Under the pieces are notes generated by a model. That model was not told where the DNA came from, did no database searches, and was given only the letters and a program-made list of their open reading frames with translations. DNA of 64,000 bases from an uncultured Alphaproteobacteria bacterium. Its GTDB lineage: Bacteria; Pseudomonadota; Alphaproteobacteria; RF32; CAG-239. The stretch spans positions 92,933-156,932 of the forward strand of contig CAKQLF010000002.1 in assembly GCA_934254585.1 (NCBI GenBank). Direction: 5' to 3'. The position numbers and the translations under genes were made by a program. How positions within the stretch are numbered: position 1 is the first letter of the stretch; every line of letters begins with the position of its first letter. This document shows positions 52,819-61,295 of this stretch, piece by piece.

Positions 52819-54213
52819 TTAGTAATGGTCTGCAATCATATCTTCCAATTTCTGTTGCAATGCAGCATCTCTACGTCTTTCTGCTTCTTGCTGTCTATTT
52901 TCTTGTACTCTTGCTAATATTTGTTTTTCAGTATACAAACCCAATCCTTCTGATTTCAACCAATTTTTATATTCCTCACGTTCTTTCATATCATTATATT
53001 TATCACGTGCTATTTGATTAACTTTTCTTTCAAATTCCTTTTCTTCTCTTTCTTTTTGGTAGGTCTCCTGAGCTCTCTTTTTTTCTTCTTCTTCATATTG
53101 ACGACGCGCTTTTATGCGTTCTTCTTTATCATACTTTGCACTAATCTCAGCATCATTATTAAAAAGCACATGATACATATTTTCTGGATTATCTTTTGCT
53201 GTTTCCAAAACAAGTTTTATTGTTTTTTCTTTATCACCTAACCTGAAATTTTTAATTGCATTTGACAAATATTCATAAGCTCTTTTAGTTGTAACGTGTT
53301 TATCAAATACTTTTATCAAACGATAAATAGTTGCCTTATTTTTATAATCTGAAAACACAGCTTTTGTAATATCTTCATCCGACAAATTTACCCACAAATG
53401 CTTTTCGTTCAACTCCAGCAATGCTGTTGTCATTTTCATATTCTGTTTAGCAGCAGGAACCAAAGCTACTAAATTATTTCTTAATCTATATGGACCATTG
53501 GATTGTGCCAATAATTTAACAAAATACTCTTTATCTTCATCTGACAAATCTAATGCTTTAATCAAATTGTCATTATAATTTTCATGAAGTTCAACCATAG
53601 ATTTTCCTGTTTTTTCAGGCAAACTATCAATAAATTCTTCATCGGCTTGATGCAAATAAGCAGCTTCTTTCAAATTTTCAACAAGAGAATCATTTTCAAC
53701 AAGAGAATCATTTTCAACATACGGATTATATTCCGAATTACCTAATTTTAAGCCACTATCATATAGTTTTTGCACATAATCGGCGTCTATAGCCAAAGCT
53801 TCCTGTAATTTTTCATATTTTCCGGTAGCTTCTTCTATTGTATAATATTGTTTTCTTTTTATTTCTTCCTGCTTTTGTCGTTCTTCTTGTTTTTTGATAT
53901 TTTCTTTTTCTATGTCATCTTTCAATTTTTTGGAATTTTCTTTTTCTATGTCATCTTTCAATTTTTTGGAATTTTCTTTTTCTAATTTTAGCTTATAGTT
54001 GTTTATTTTATTTATAATAGCCATACGTTTTTCTCTATCAGTATCCAATTGCACATCAAAATCCAATACATCCTCGTCGTCATACCCTTTGTCAAAGAAT
54101 TTTTGTTCAGCTTTACGCCACTCATCATCTGTAATTTTCTTTTCAAATTTAAGATACGCCATTGCTTTATATTCAACATAAGCATTTATAAATTCTTCAT
54201 CAAATTTTCTCAT
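52819..54213 (-). CDS. Charged helical protein of unknown function with internal tandem repeats
   Basis: The 464-residue protein is very rich in Glu and Lys and predicted to be largely coiled coil. A 36-base tandem duplication gives KENSKKLKDDIE twice, and an 18-base one gives ENDSLV twice. The C-terminal part (EKKRAQETYQKEREEKEFERK) is a long charged helix. No signal peptide or membrane segment. I recognise no family. It is flanked by direct repeats of the uppP 3' end, so it was probably inserted or rearranged into this site. AT content looks higher than for its neighbours. Confidence 0.75.
   Translation of the reverse strand: MRKFDEEFINAYVEYKAMAYLKFEKKITDDEWRKAEQKFFDKGYDDEDVLDFDVQLDTDREKRMAIINKINNYKLKLEKENSKKLKDDIEKENSKKLKDDIEKENIKKQEERQKQEEIKRKQYYTIEEATGKYEKLQEALAIDADYVQKLYDSGLKLGNSEYNPYVENDSLVENDSLVENLKEAAYLHQADEEFIDSLPEKTGKSMVELHENYNDNLIKALDLSDEDKEYFVKLLAQSNGPYRLRNNLVALVPAAKQNMKMTTALLELNEKHLWVNLSDEDITKAVFSDYKNKATIYRLIKVFDKHVTTKRAYEYLSNAIKNFRLGDKEKTIKLVLETAKDNPENMYHVLFNNDAEISAKYDKEERIKARRQYEEEEKKRAQETYQKEREEKEFERKVNQIARDKYNDMKEREEYKNWLKSEGLGLYTEKQILARVQENRQQEAERRRDAALQQKLEDMIADHY
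53900..53985. repeat. Two-copy 36-base in-frame tandem repeat in the 464-aa gene
   Basis: A 36-base unit beginning TTTTTTGGAATTTTC and ending in TATGTCATCTTTCAA occurs twice in a row. It encodes KENSKKLKDDIE. Copy number may vary among strains. Confidence 0.75.
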
Positions 54214-54397
54214 ATTTAACTCCTGACAAACCGATTTTTATACAATATAGACTTATATTTGCCATATATTTATATTTTTGTCAAGCAATTTACACAAAAA
54301 AACACAGCCGGTTGCGCAGATTAGCGCATAAAACAGCGGTGATTATTTAATTTAGGAACTTTTTAGACAGATATTTCAGTCCAACTGCTTTATATAA

Positions 54398-55228
54398 CTA
54401 GTTAAACAACGCCTTGATATCATAAATTCCATAAGCATCCAAAAGCAAGGCCGTACCCAACGCCACACGATACAAAACAAACGGGAAAAACGACCATTTT
54501 TTGAGCCATTGCATCAGCACAAATATAGCCAATATCGAAAAACCGAAAGAATAAACAGCTCCGTCACAAGCCCTCAAAATCAGTCCAACATCACCGCTTT
54601 GCCAAATTTCATAACCTTCGACCAAGCCGGCGGCGACAATTGTCGGAATAGACAACAACATCGAAAATTTAGCGGCCTCGCGACGTTCCAACCCCAAAAA
54701 TCTCCCCATTGTAATGGTTATACCCGAGCGGCTTGTCCCAGGAAGCAAAGCCAAGCATTGCGCCAAGCCGATTAAAATCGCGTCTTTTACTTCTAAATTA
54801 CGAATTTTCAAAGCCGTAAGTGACATCTTGTCAATAACCCACAGCAACAAGCCATACAGCAATATATTCCACCCGATAAGCTTTGTACTGCGAAGTTCTT
54901 CCGTTCCCATAAACTTTAAGGCTGCTCCGCAAAGAAGTGCCGGAATGGTCGCTATCAGCACCAAATAAAACACCTTACTGCCATATATTTTAAAATCCGG
55001 CAAAAATTTGCTTTTAGCCACCCCAACCGCCATATACCAAATATCTCGCCAAAAATAAATCATAACGGCGATAACCGAGCCAATGTGCAAAGCCACGTCA
55101 ATTTCCAACCCTTGGTCCGGAAAGTTTGTGAATTTAGAAAACAAAATCAGATGCCCCGAAGAACTCACCGGCAAAAATTCAGTAATTCCTTGCAGCAAAG
55201 CCAACATTGTCAAATGGAAAGTAGTCAT
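54398..55228 (-). CDS. uppP: Undecaprenyl-diphosphate phosphatase
   Basis: The 276-residue integral membrane enzyme recycles undecaprenyl pyrophosphate to the monophosphate carrier for wall synthesis. The two active-site motifs are present: GITEFLPVSSSGHLIL near the N-terminus and LPGTSRSGITITMGR. Several hydrophobic helices fit BacA/UppP. Its 3' end exists in a second, diverged copy at 52.7 kb. It follows the M23 peptidase gene by one base on the same strand. Confidence 0.97.
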   Translation of the reverse strand: MTTFHLTMLALLQGITEFLPVSSSGHLILFSKFTNFPDQGLEIDVALHIGSVIAVMIYFWRDIWYMAVGVAKSKFLPDFKIYGSKVFYLVLIATIPALLCGAALKFMGTEELRSTKLIGWNILLYGLLLWVIDKMSLTALKIRNLEVKDAILIGLAQCLALLPGTSRSGITITMGRFLGLERREAAKFSMLLSIPTIVAAGLVEGYEIWQSGDVGLILRACDGAVYSFGFSILAIFVLMQWLKKWSFFPFVLYRVALGTALLLDAYGIYDIKALFN

Positions 55229-55229
55229 T

Positions 55230-56063
55230 TTAGTCCTCTATTTTTTTGCAGTCTTTATCATAAAAATTCAACAGATTTTTGGCGTCAAAACGCACGCCAT
55301 TCAGCGACGCCCCCCAATGCAGATGCGGTCCGGTCGCTCTGCCGGTTTTGCCGGCCAAACCGATAACCTGTCCTTTTTGCACTTTATCTCCGGTGTGCAC
55401 CAAAGTTTTTTGCAAATGCGCATAAACCGTACTCAAGTTTTGTCCGTGTGCCAAAACCACCACATTGCCGCTATAAAAATATGGTCCGCCGCTTAAAGTA
55501 ACCATTCCGTCAGCCGGTGATTTAACTTCTGTTCCCTCCGGCACAGCAATGTCCCAACCTTGATGCGGATTTTTCTTTTGTCCGTTCATAACGCGCTGTC
55601 CGCCGAAATTTCCGCTGGTACGCCCTTCCGCCGGCTTTAGCATATCGGCTTTCCAGTTATCCGAAACACTAAATTCATTCAGCGCGCCGCCCACGTCTTT
55701 TTGTTCTTTTTGAATAGCCGCCCAATCGGTTTGCGCCGGAGCGACTTTAGAAGTCGGCAAACCCTCAATTTTTTGCACATCCCATTTTATTTGGGCTATC
55801 TGCAAATTATGAGTTCGCATTGAGCCGTCTTTATAAAAAATTTTCAGCGGCTGTTGCAATTCAGCGTCACGACCAAAAGCAATTGCCAGTTCGCCGTTTT
55901 TATCAGCGTTATACGTTTTGCCGTTTAGCTTAACTTTAGCCAAATTTTCATCTTGCAGCCGAATAATTCCGCCCTGTTGCGCCGCTCCGCACATTGTCAA
56001 AGCCCTAGCCGGCAGAGCCGCCAACAAACTACAAATCGTCAAACAAATCGCCTTGAACGGCAT
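55230..56063 (-). CDS. M23 family metallopeptidase
   Basis: The 277-residue protein has a signal peptide (LTICSLLAALPARA) and a C-terminal LytM/M23 domain: HQGWDIAVPEGTEVKSPADG with the zinc His and Asp, VVVLAHGQNLSTVYAHLQK, and GPHLHWGASLNGVRFD with the HxH motif. The zinc ligands look intact, so an active DD-endopeptidase acting on peptidoglycan is likely. A central region with an N-terminal beta domain is of unknown role. It overlaps the end of xseA by 35 bases and is followed by uppP; the three are cotranscribed. Confidence 0.93.
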   Translation of the reverse strand: MPFKAICLTICSLLAALPARALTMCGAAQQGGIIRLQDENLAKVKLNGKTYNADKNGELAIAFGRDAELQQPLKIFYKDGSMRTHNLQIAQIKWDVQKIEGLPTSKVAPAQTDWAAIQKEQKDVGGALNEFSVSDNWKADMLKPAEGRTSGNFGGQRVMNGQKKNPHQGWDIAVPEGTEVKSPADGMVTLSGGPYFYSGNVVVLAHGQNLSTVYAHLQKTLVHTGDKVQKGQVIGLAGKTGRATGPHLHWGASLNGVRFDAKNLLNFYDKDCKKIED

Positions 56064-57351
56064 TGTGTTTCTCCATCATTTTTACTTTTACGATTCCGTC
56101 TACAAATCGAATGTGCAGCTCATCACAGCGTTTGGCGTGCGTAGCGGAATACAGCGTTTTAAATTGTCCGTCCGAAACCCAAGCAAATCCGCGTTTCAGC
56201 ACCGATTCCACCGAAACAGAATCCAATCGTAAAGCCAAATTTTTCAGTTTTTCATTTTTGGCTTCTAACAGATTCTTAATATAAAAAGGTTTCAAATTCG
56301 TCAATTTTAACAAATTATCTTTATCTTTCAGCAAATTTGCAAACGCCAATTTCAACCGCTCGCTTCTATCATCTATTTTTTGCTGATTTTCCAGTATTAA
56401 CTGTTCCAACGGCGGAATACCGCGTCCCAACGCCTCCACATATTGCCTAAATTCATTCATATAGCGAGTGACCGCGTTTTGCATACGCAAATCGGCCGTC
56501 AGCAAGGTGTTGTATATATCTTTCTTTACCGGAACCGCCAATTCTGCCGCACCGGTCGGAGTCGGCGCGCGCAAATCCGCCGCATAGTCAATAAGCATCG
56601 TGTCGGTTTCGTGTCCCACCGCCGAAATCAACGGAATAACAGAATCATAGACCGCCCGCACCACAACTTCTTCATTAAACGGCCACAAATCTTCCAAACT
56701 ACCGCCGCCACGCGCCACAATCAACACATCAGGACGATTCTTGTCACCCAAAGGCAAGGCATTAAAGCCTTTTACGGCTGCGGCGATTTTCTCCGCCGCT
56801 CCCTCCCCCTGCACCGGCGTCGGCCACACGATAATTCGAGTAGGAAAGCGGTCGCGCACCCGATGGATAATGTCTCGAATAACCGCACCGGTCGGACTGG
56901 TAATCACCCCGATTGTTTGCGGCAAATAAGGAATAGGCTTTTTATGTTCTTGCGCAAACAGCCCTTCAGCCAAAAACTTTTGTTTGCGTTCTTCCAAAAG
57001 TTTCAGCAACGCCCCTTCGCCGGCTATTTCCAATTTTTCTATCACCAATTGATATGATGAACGCCCGTTAAAAGTGGTAATACGCCCACTGGCAATTACT
57101 TCTATGCCGTCTTCAATTTTCAGCGGCAGAGTATTTGCCACCCCGCGCCAACAAACAGCAGCAAGCAACGAATTTTCATCTTTCAGCGATAAATACCAAT
57201 GGCCGGAATCCGCGCGTTTGGCTCCAAAAATTTCGCCTTTAACCCGTACAAACGCAAACGAATTTTCCACCAACTTTTTAATAGCGGCAGAAATTTCGCT
57301 GACAGTATATTCTTTTATTTCCGGCATCATATCAATCATACGCGACATCAT
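56029..57351 (-). CDS. xseA: Exodeoxyribonuclease VII large subunit
   Basis: The 440-residue large subunit has an N-terminal OB fold (EYTVSEISAAIKKLVENSFAFVRVKGEI) and the catalytic domain with GVITSPTGAVIRDIIHRVRDR, VARGGGSLEDLWPFNEE and SAVGHETDTMLIDYAADLRAPTP. ExoVII degrades single-stranded DNA in mismatch and recombination repair. No xseB is adjacent. Its end overlaps the M23 peptidase gene. Several Met codons near the start leave the exact N-terminus uncertain. Confidence 0.96.
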   Translation of the reverse strand: MMSRMIDMMPEIKEYTVSEISAAIKKLVENSFAFVRVKGEIFGAKRADSGHWYLSLKDENSLLAAVCWRGVANTLPLKIEDGIEVIASGRITTFNGRSSYQLVIEKLEIAGEGALLKLLEERKQKFLAEGLFAQEHKKPIPYLPQTIGVITSPTGAVIRDIIHRVRDRFPTRIIVWPTPVQGEGAAEKIAAAVKGFNALPLGDKNRPDVLIVARGGGSLEDLWPFNEEVVVRAVYDSVIPLISAVGHETDTMLIDYAADLRAPTPTGAAELAVPVKKDIYNTLLTADLRMQNAVTRYMNEFRQYVEALGRGIPPLEQLILENQQKIDDRSERLKLAFANLLKDKDNLLKLTNLKPFYIKNLLEAKNEKLKNLALRLDSVSVESVLKRGFAWVSDGQFKTLYSATHAKRCDELHIRFVDGIVKVKMMEKHNAVQGDLFDDL

Positions 57352-57480
57352 AGCGTATTACATCAAATAATCAACAGCCATTTAAAATTTTTCAAACACA
57401 ATTTTTTGGATTTAGTCCTATTATGGCATAAATAGTATGCTCACTCTCTTTTTTCGTCATTTGCGAGCACTTTTTTTCCA

Positions 57481-57538
57481 CGTCATTGCCGGACTTGATC
57501 CGGTAATCTAGATCCACGGGTCTAAGCCCGTGGATGAC
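57481..57538. repeat. Dispersed palindromic repeat, GTCATT..CTAGATCCACGGGTC type
   Basis: The unit CGTCATTGCCGGACTTGATC..., with CTAGATCCACGGGTC and GCCCGTGGATGAC, is a short form of the copies at 35648-35716 and 59547-59615. It fills the space between xseA and the terminator of the pilin pair. Confidence 0.85.
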
Positions 57539-57563
57539 TATAGCGAGGTTTTAAAACACTAAC

Positions 57564-57601
57564 AAAAAAAGAAACACCCAAGTTAGGAGCAAGGGTGTTT
57601 C
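57564..57601 (-). terminator. Terminator of the pilin pair transcript
   Basis: On the minus strand GAAACACCC/GGGTGTTTC (57601-57593 with 57579-57571) is followed by seven T residues. Confidence 0.9.
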
Positions 57602-57701
57602 GGAGAAAAACCGCCGTTTTTTTGACTATGAGAGTAAACGGCTAGTTTTTGGAAAATACGGACGATTAGCAGATATTACAAAACCGCTCGTTTTTCCAAA
57701 C

Positions 57702-58466
57702 TTAGTAATATTTCCACATAACGGAACAAGTGTTACCATTTTCACAACCGCAAGCTGATGCCGCTTCACCAACCGGCATCGGCATATTGCTTCCTGGACA
57801 AGATGTGTAACCACTTGCCGAATATGCAGGGGTGGTACCTGCACCTTGCAAACTTATTCCAGCGTTCGTTTGAACATTATCAGCTGAAGCCAAACTTATT
57901 CCACCATTTATATAATCGGAAGCATCTGTACTCTTCTTAGGTGGTATTCCATCTCCTGCTCCACTGGTGCATCCTATATAAGCCTCCCAATCACCTTTTG
58001 TATATGGCGTTGCTTGAGCGTGCAAAGCAATTAAGCCGGAAGAATAACCTGAACCCCAGTCATTTGTCGCCAATGAAATACAAGCTTCTTTTGGCAATCC
58101 ATTAAATATGATATAAAAAGCTCTAGGAAGAGCCTCGCCATTTGTTGATTTACTTGCTTTAATCTCAACACTTCCATTGAACGCATTTGTTAATTCTGTT
58201 GCAGATTTTTTTAATTCATCCGGAACCACACCCAGAGTTATCGCATTTTCGGTATTCAAACCATTATAAGATTTTTGCTGAGCATACAAAGTTTTGATGT
58301 TGGCAACCAACATCGAAACATTGTCTGCCACTTGGTTGGTTTTAAACTTCGTCATTGCTTTAGAATAACCGGCAATACCACCCACAGACAGCACACCGAT
58401 AATCGCCAAAACGCCCAACATTTCAATCATTGAACGACCGGATTCGTTTGTTTTAAGAGTATTCAT
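57702..58466 (-). CDS. Pilin-like protein, second of a tandem pair
   Basis: The 254-residue protein has a short leader MNTLKTNESG followed by RSMIEMLGVLAIIGVLSV: Gly at -1, Glu at +5, and Arg at +1 as in the whole local family. Then GGIAGYSKAMTKFKTNQ and VSMLVANIKTLYAQQKSYNG. The C-terminal globular part ends SACGCENGNTCSVMWKYY with paired Cys. AAAGGAG precedes the ATG. The upstream gene is a paralogue, sharing the same N-terminal 60 residues and C-terminal motif. Cleavage by a PilD-like peptidase is inferred from the motif. Function as pilus, pseudopilus or surface adhesin is unknown. Confidence 0.87.
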   Translation of the reverse strand: MNTLKTNESGRSMIEMLGVLAIIGVLSVGGIAGYSKAMTKFKTNQVADNVSMLVANIKTLYAQQKSYNGLNTENAITLGVVPDELKKSATELTNAFNGSVEIKASKSTNGEALPRAFYIIFNGLPKEACISLATNDWGSGYSSGLIALHAQATPYTKGDWEAYIGCTSGAGDGIPPKKSTDASDYINGGISLASADNVQTNAGISLQGAGTTPAYSASGYTSCPGSNMPMPVGEAASACGCENGNTCSVMWKYY

Positions 58467-58488
58467 AATTTTTCTCCTTTAGACTGAA

Positions 58489-59181
58489 TTAATAATATTT
58501 CCACATAATCGAGCAGGTGTTACCATTTTCACAAGCGCAAGCCTTAGCGGCATTCATAACATCCATCGGCATAGATTTTCCGGCGCAGGCAATACCAGTA
58601 TTCCCGCCACCAGTACATCCCATAGTAACACCTGTATCAGCTGTAATAGCCTGATTTGCTGCGGCTACTTTCATACCGATTAAACCTGAAGAATAGCTTG
58701 AACCCCAGTCATTTGTGGCCAAAGTGACACAAGCTTCTTTTGATAACCCATTGAAAATAAGTGTAAAAGCTAACGCATCGCCTTCGCCAGACGACGTCGC
58801 CCCCTTAGAGTTTGAGGCTTGAATCAATACTGAACCGTTAAACGCGTTTTCAAGGTTTTGAGACTCAGCTTTTCCACCTGTGCCATCACTGTTAGGTTTT
58901 TTACCTGCATCATATGCTCCGGTCAATTCATCAGGAACCACACCCATTTTCACGGCGGAAACATTATTCAATCCTGTGTAAGATTTTTGCTGAGCGTATA
59001 AGGTTTTGATGTTGGCAACCAACATCGAAACATTGTCTGCCACTTGGTTGGTTTTGAATTTGTTCATTGCTTTAGAATAACCGGCAATACCGCCAACTGA
59101 AAGCACGCCGATAATCGCCAAAACGCCCAACATTTCAATCATTGAGCGGCCGGATTCATTTTCATATCTATAATTATTCAT
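58489..59181 (-). CDS. Pilin-like protein, first of a tandem pair
   Basis: The 230-residue protein begins MNNYRYENESG and then RSMIEMLGVLAIIGVLSV, GGIAGYSKAMNKFKTNQVADN. It is a close paralogue of the gene downstream: the N-terminal helix and the segment VSMLVANIKTLYAQQKSYTG are almost identical, and both end CENGNTCS.MWKYY. The middle differs most, as expected for surface-exposed pilin parts. It is preceded by leader RNA B, whose terminator ends 34 bases before the ATG, so its expression may depend on that leader. Confidence 0.87.
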   Translation of the reverse strand: MNNYRYENESGRSMIEMLGVLAIIGVLSVGGIAGYSKAMNKFKTNQVADNVSMLVANIKTLYAQQKSYTGLNNVSAVKMGVVPDELTGAYDAGKKPNSDGTGGKAESQNLENAFNGSVLIQASNSKGATSSGEGDALAFTLIFNGLSKEACVTLATNDWGSSYSSGLIGMKVAAANQAITADTGVTMGCTGGGNTGIACAGKSMPMDVMNAAKACACENGNTCSIMWKYY

Positions 59182-59214
59182 TGTTTTTCTCTTCCATAAT
59201 TCTTGTTAAACATA

Positions 59215-59238
59215 CAAAAAAACTGCCGACGAGGCAGC
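59215..59238 (-). terminator. Terminator at the 3' end of leader RNA B
   Basis: On the minus strand CTGCC/GGCAG (59237-59233 with 59227-59223) is followed by seven T residues. It ends 34 bases before the pilin ATG. Confidence 0.8.
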
Positions 59239-59411
59239 TGGAAGTTGGAAACTACTGATCAAAAAATAGTGTAGCATATTAGCTATACGTATAGCCTATT
59301 TTGCTACCTTCCAGCCCTATAGACTAGAAGGTATATAGCAATAATTTTCGTCTTTGCAATGACGCTTGATCATAGAGGTTTCCACACCCCAGACAGACTA
59401 TCGCCCGTCTG
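59215..59411 (-). ncRNA. Structured leader RNA B upstream of the tandem pilin pair
   Basis: The transcript starts near 59411 with CAGAC...GTCTG (P1) and the GGGCGATA loop, conserved with leader A. P2 pairs 59378-59384 with 59246-59252 (TGGAAAC/GTTTCCA, seven pairs) and P3 pairs 59366-59372 with 59256-59262 (TTGATCA/TGATCAA). A hairpin around TATACGTATA lies inside. The terminator follows P2. Shared sequence beyond P1 is GGGYGTG before P2 and YMAMMWUCC after it. Class unknown. Confidence 0.7.
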
Positions 59412-59416
59412 AATAT

Positions 59417-59445
59417 AATCTAACAAAAATATTTTCACTTGTAAA
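59417..59445 (-). promoter_or_regulatory. Promoter of leader RNA B
   Basis: Reading the minus strand, TTTACA (59445-59440), a 17-base spacer and TAGATT (59422-59417). The distance from TTTACA to CAG is 28 bases, as in leader A. Confidence 0.55.
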
Positions 59446-59546
59446 GATGAAATAAGTCGTATATCTAAAGTAGTAGTGTCATTTCATAGAAGTTCACAGA
59501 CGTTTTTTTTATTGTCTTTATTGTCATTGCTGGACGCTCTATTCAA

Positions 59547-59615
59547 CGTCATTGCCGGACTTGATCCGGCAATCTAGATCCACGGGTCGGACTGTGCGTC
59601 ACGCCCGTGGATGAC
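59547..59615. repeat. Dispersed palindromic repeat, GTCATT..CTAGATCCACGGGTC type
   Basis: The unit has hairpins GCCGGA/TCCGGC and CCACGGG/CCCGTGG joined by AATCTAGAT, with CGGACTGTGCGTCAC as in the copy at 35.65 kb. A partial copy (GTCATTGCTGGACG) precedes it. Confidence 0.88.
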
Positions 59616-59698
59616 TGTAAAATGGAGTGAACAAGCCAGGTGATGACAGTTGAAAGATGTATAAAACGCCGAATAATGAGGCTAATACGCATTAACTT

Positions 59699-59852
59699 TT
59701 TTGTAACGTGTACAGAGTGGTACACGAGCGCAAATAACGCAGAGCTCGCGGAAACTCGGATAGCGTGCGTAGATGCGACGGAATTTTTAAGCGACGTGTA
59801 CAGAGTAGTACACGAGCGCAAAAATCCCTAGCAGATACCAGCTAGCCGAGTT
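59699..59852. repeat. Palindromic element locus 3: partial unit plus full 100-bp copy
   Basis: A full copy at 59753-59852 is bounded by AACTCGG and CCGAGTT. Before it lies a partial second unit with GTGTACAGAGTGGTACAC and GCGCAAATAACGCAGAGC, as in the tandem array at 36.4 kb. The copy ends about ten bases after the thyA stop. Confidence 0.87.
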
Positions 59853-59861
59853 TCCTTTAAA

Positions 59862-60647
59862 CTAGACAGCAACCTTCCCCTTAATAGCTTCATAACTTTT
59901 ATATTCTTGCAAATCAAAATCATCATATTTGAAGTCATTGATATCTTTAATCAGTGGATTTATTTTCATTTTTGGCAATGACAATGGTTGACGAGAAAGC
60001 TGTTCACGCACTTGCTCAAAATGGTTGTGATAAATATGAGTGTCGCCCAGAGTGTGAATAAACTCACCGAGTTCATAACCGCAAACTTGTGCAATCATCA
60101 TTGTCAGCAACGCATACGAGGCTATGTTAAACGGAACGCCCAAAAACATATCGCAACTACGCTGATAAAGCATACAGCTGAGTTTGTTGTTCGCCACATA
60201 AAATTGAAACATCATATGGCACGGCGGCAGATGCATTTGCGCAATTTTACCAACATTCCAAGCCGAAACAATCATTCGACGGTCATTAGGCGTTTTTTTC
60301 AGTTTTTCAATCACTTCGGCAATTTGGTCTATGCCCTCGCCGTTCCAGTTACGCCATTGCGACCCGTAAACCGGCCCCAAATCACCGTTTTCGTCAGCCC
60401 ATTCGTTCCAAATTCGCACGCCGTTATCTTGCAAATATTTAACGTTGGTGTCGCCTTTCAAAAACCACAACAATTCATATATAATGCTTTTCAGGTGCAT
60501 TTTTTTGGTGGTCATCAACGGAAAACCTTTGTTCAAATCAAAACGCATCTGCCGGCCAAACACCGAACGTGTGCCAACACCGGTTCTATCCATTTTGTCC
60601 ACGCCGTTTTCCAAAACATCACGCAGCAAATCCAAATATTGTTGCAT
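59862..60647 (-). CDS. thyA: Thymidylate synthase
   Basis: The 261-residue ThyA-type enzyme methylates dUMP to dTMP with methylenetetrahydrofolate. Motifs are DRTGVGTRSVFGRQMRF, LPPCHMMFQFYV with the catalytic Cys, QRSCDMFLGVPFNIASYALL, and GDTHIYHNH. It starts one base before the folA stop on the same strand, the usual thyA-folA pairing. The nearby glyA makes the cofactor. Confidence 0.98.
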   Translation of the reverse strand: MQQYLDLLRDVLENGVDKMDRTGVGTRSVFGRQMRFDLNKGFPLMTTKKMHLKSIIYELLWFLKGDTNVKYLQDNGVRIWNEWADENGDLGPVYGSQWRNWNGEGIDQIAEVIEKLKKTPNDRRMIVSAWNVGKIAQMHLPPCHMMFQFYVANNKLSCMLYQRSCDMFLGVPFNIASYALLTMMIAQVCGYELGEFIHTLGDTHIYHNHFEQVREQLSRQPLSLPKMKINPLIKDINDFKYDDFDLQEYKSYEAIKGKVAV

Positions 60648-61220
60648 TTATTTTCCCTCCGTTTCTAAATATTGCAGAATTTTTTTAACCACGCTTTGCT
60701 CCACAAATGCACCTTTTAAGAGCCAAATTGTGGTTTTCACATTATCCAATTCAAAGCTAATCGGCAAAGGCTTATATTTTTGTTCCAAGACTTTCACGCT
60801 TTTATCAACCGAAACCAGCTCTCCGGAAATATCTTTGCGCAACTCACCGAAATAGACACAGTCCACCACAATTTCGGGACGCAATGAAGAATCTTCAAAA
60901 AAAGCGTCATATATGGCAGCTCCGCCGGAAATATACAAATCTTCGGGATAGTCTTTCAACATTTTAATATCGGAAATAACTTTATGATTTTTAACATCGG
61001 AAACTTCATAATCGGCCTGCCGCGTCACTACCAAAAATTTACGATTCGGCAAAGTGCGATTCGGAAAACTTTCATAAGTTTTTTTGCCGACAACTAAGGT
61101 TTTTTCTTTTGTCAAACCACGAAAACGGCGGCTATCCGAGGGCACATTCCACGGAATGTCCGCGCCGATTCCAATAATATTATCGCCCTGATGACGACAC
61201 CAAATTGCAACTTTTGTCAT
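60648..61220 (-). CDS. folA: Dihydrofolate reductase
   Basis: At 190 residues, a little longer than E. coli FolA (159), it regenerates tetrahydrofolate consumed by ThyA. Family signals are NIIGIGADIPWNVPSDSRRF (substrate Asp replaced in context DIPWNVPSD), KTLVVGKKTYESFPNR, and DLYISGGAAIYDAF. The extra C-terminal segment has IWLLKGAFVEQSVVKKIL. It is directly upstream of thyA and coupled to it. Confidence 0.92.
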   Translation of the reverse strand: MTKVAIWCRHQGDNIIGIGADIPWNVPSDSRRFRGLTKEKTLVVGKKTYESFPNRTLPNRKFLVVTRQADYEVSDVKNHKVISDIKMLKDYPEDLYISGGAAIYDAFFEDSSLRPEIVVDCVYFGELRKDISGELVSVDKSVKVLEQKYKPLPISFELDNVKTTIWLLKGAFVEQSVVKKILQYLETEGK

Positions 61221-61295
61221 TTTTAATTCCTTCTATGATTAATATAAACGGCTCATAAAAATGATAAAGTATTTTCTTTCACTCACCCACAGTTT

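Noticed and set aside
57605..57650. Third copy of the 38-bp inverted end (ACCGCCGTTTTTTTGACT)
   Set aside because: The similarity to the element at 16.0 kb is short and has no inverted partner; it looks like part of a terminator-like hairpin.
59549..59821. Minus-strand open frame of 90 codons
   Set aside because: It is translated palindromic repeat with no Shine-Dalgarno or homologue.
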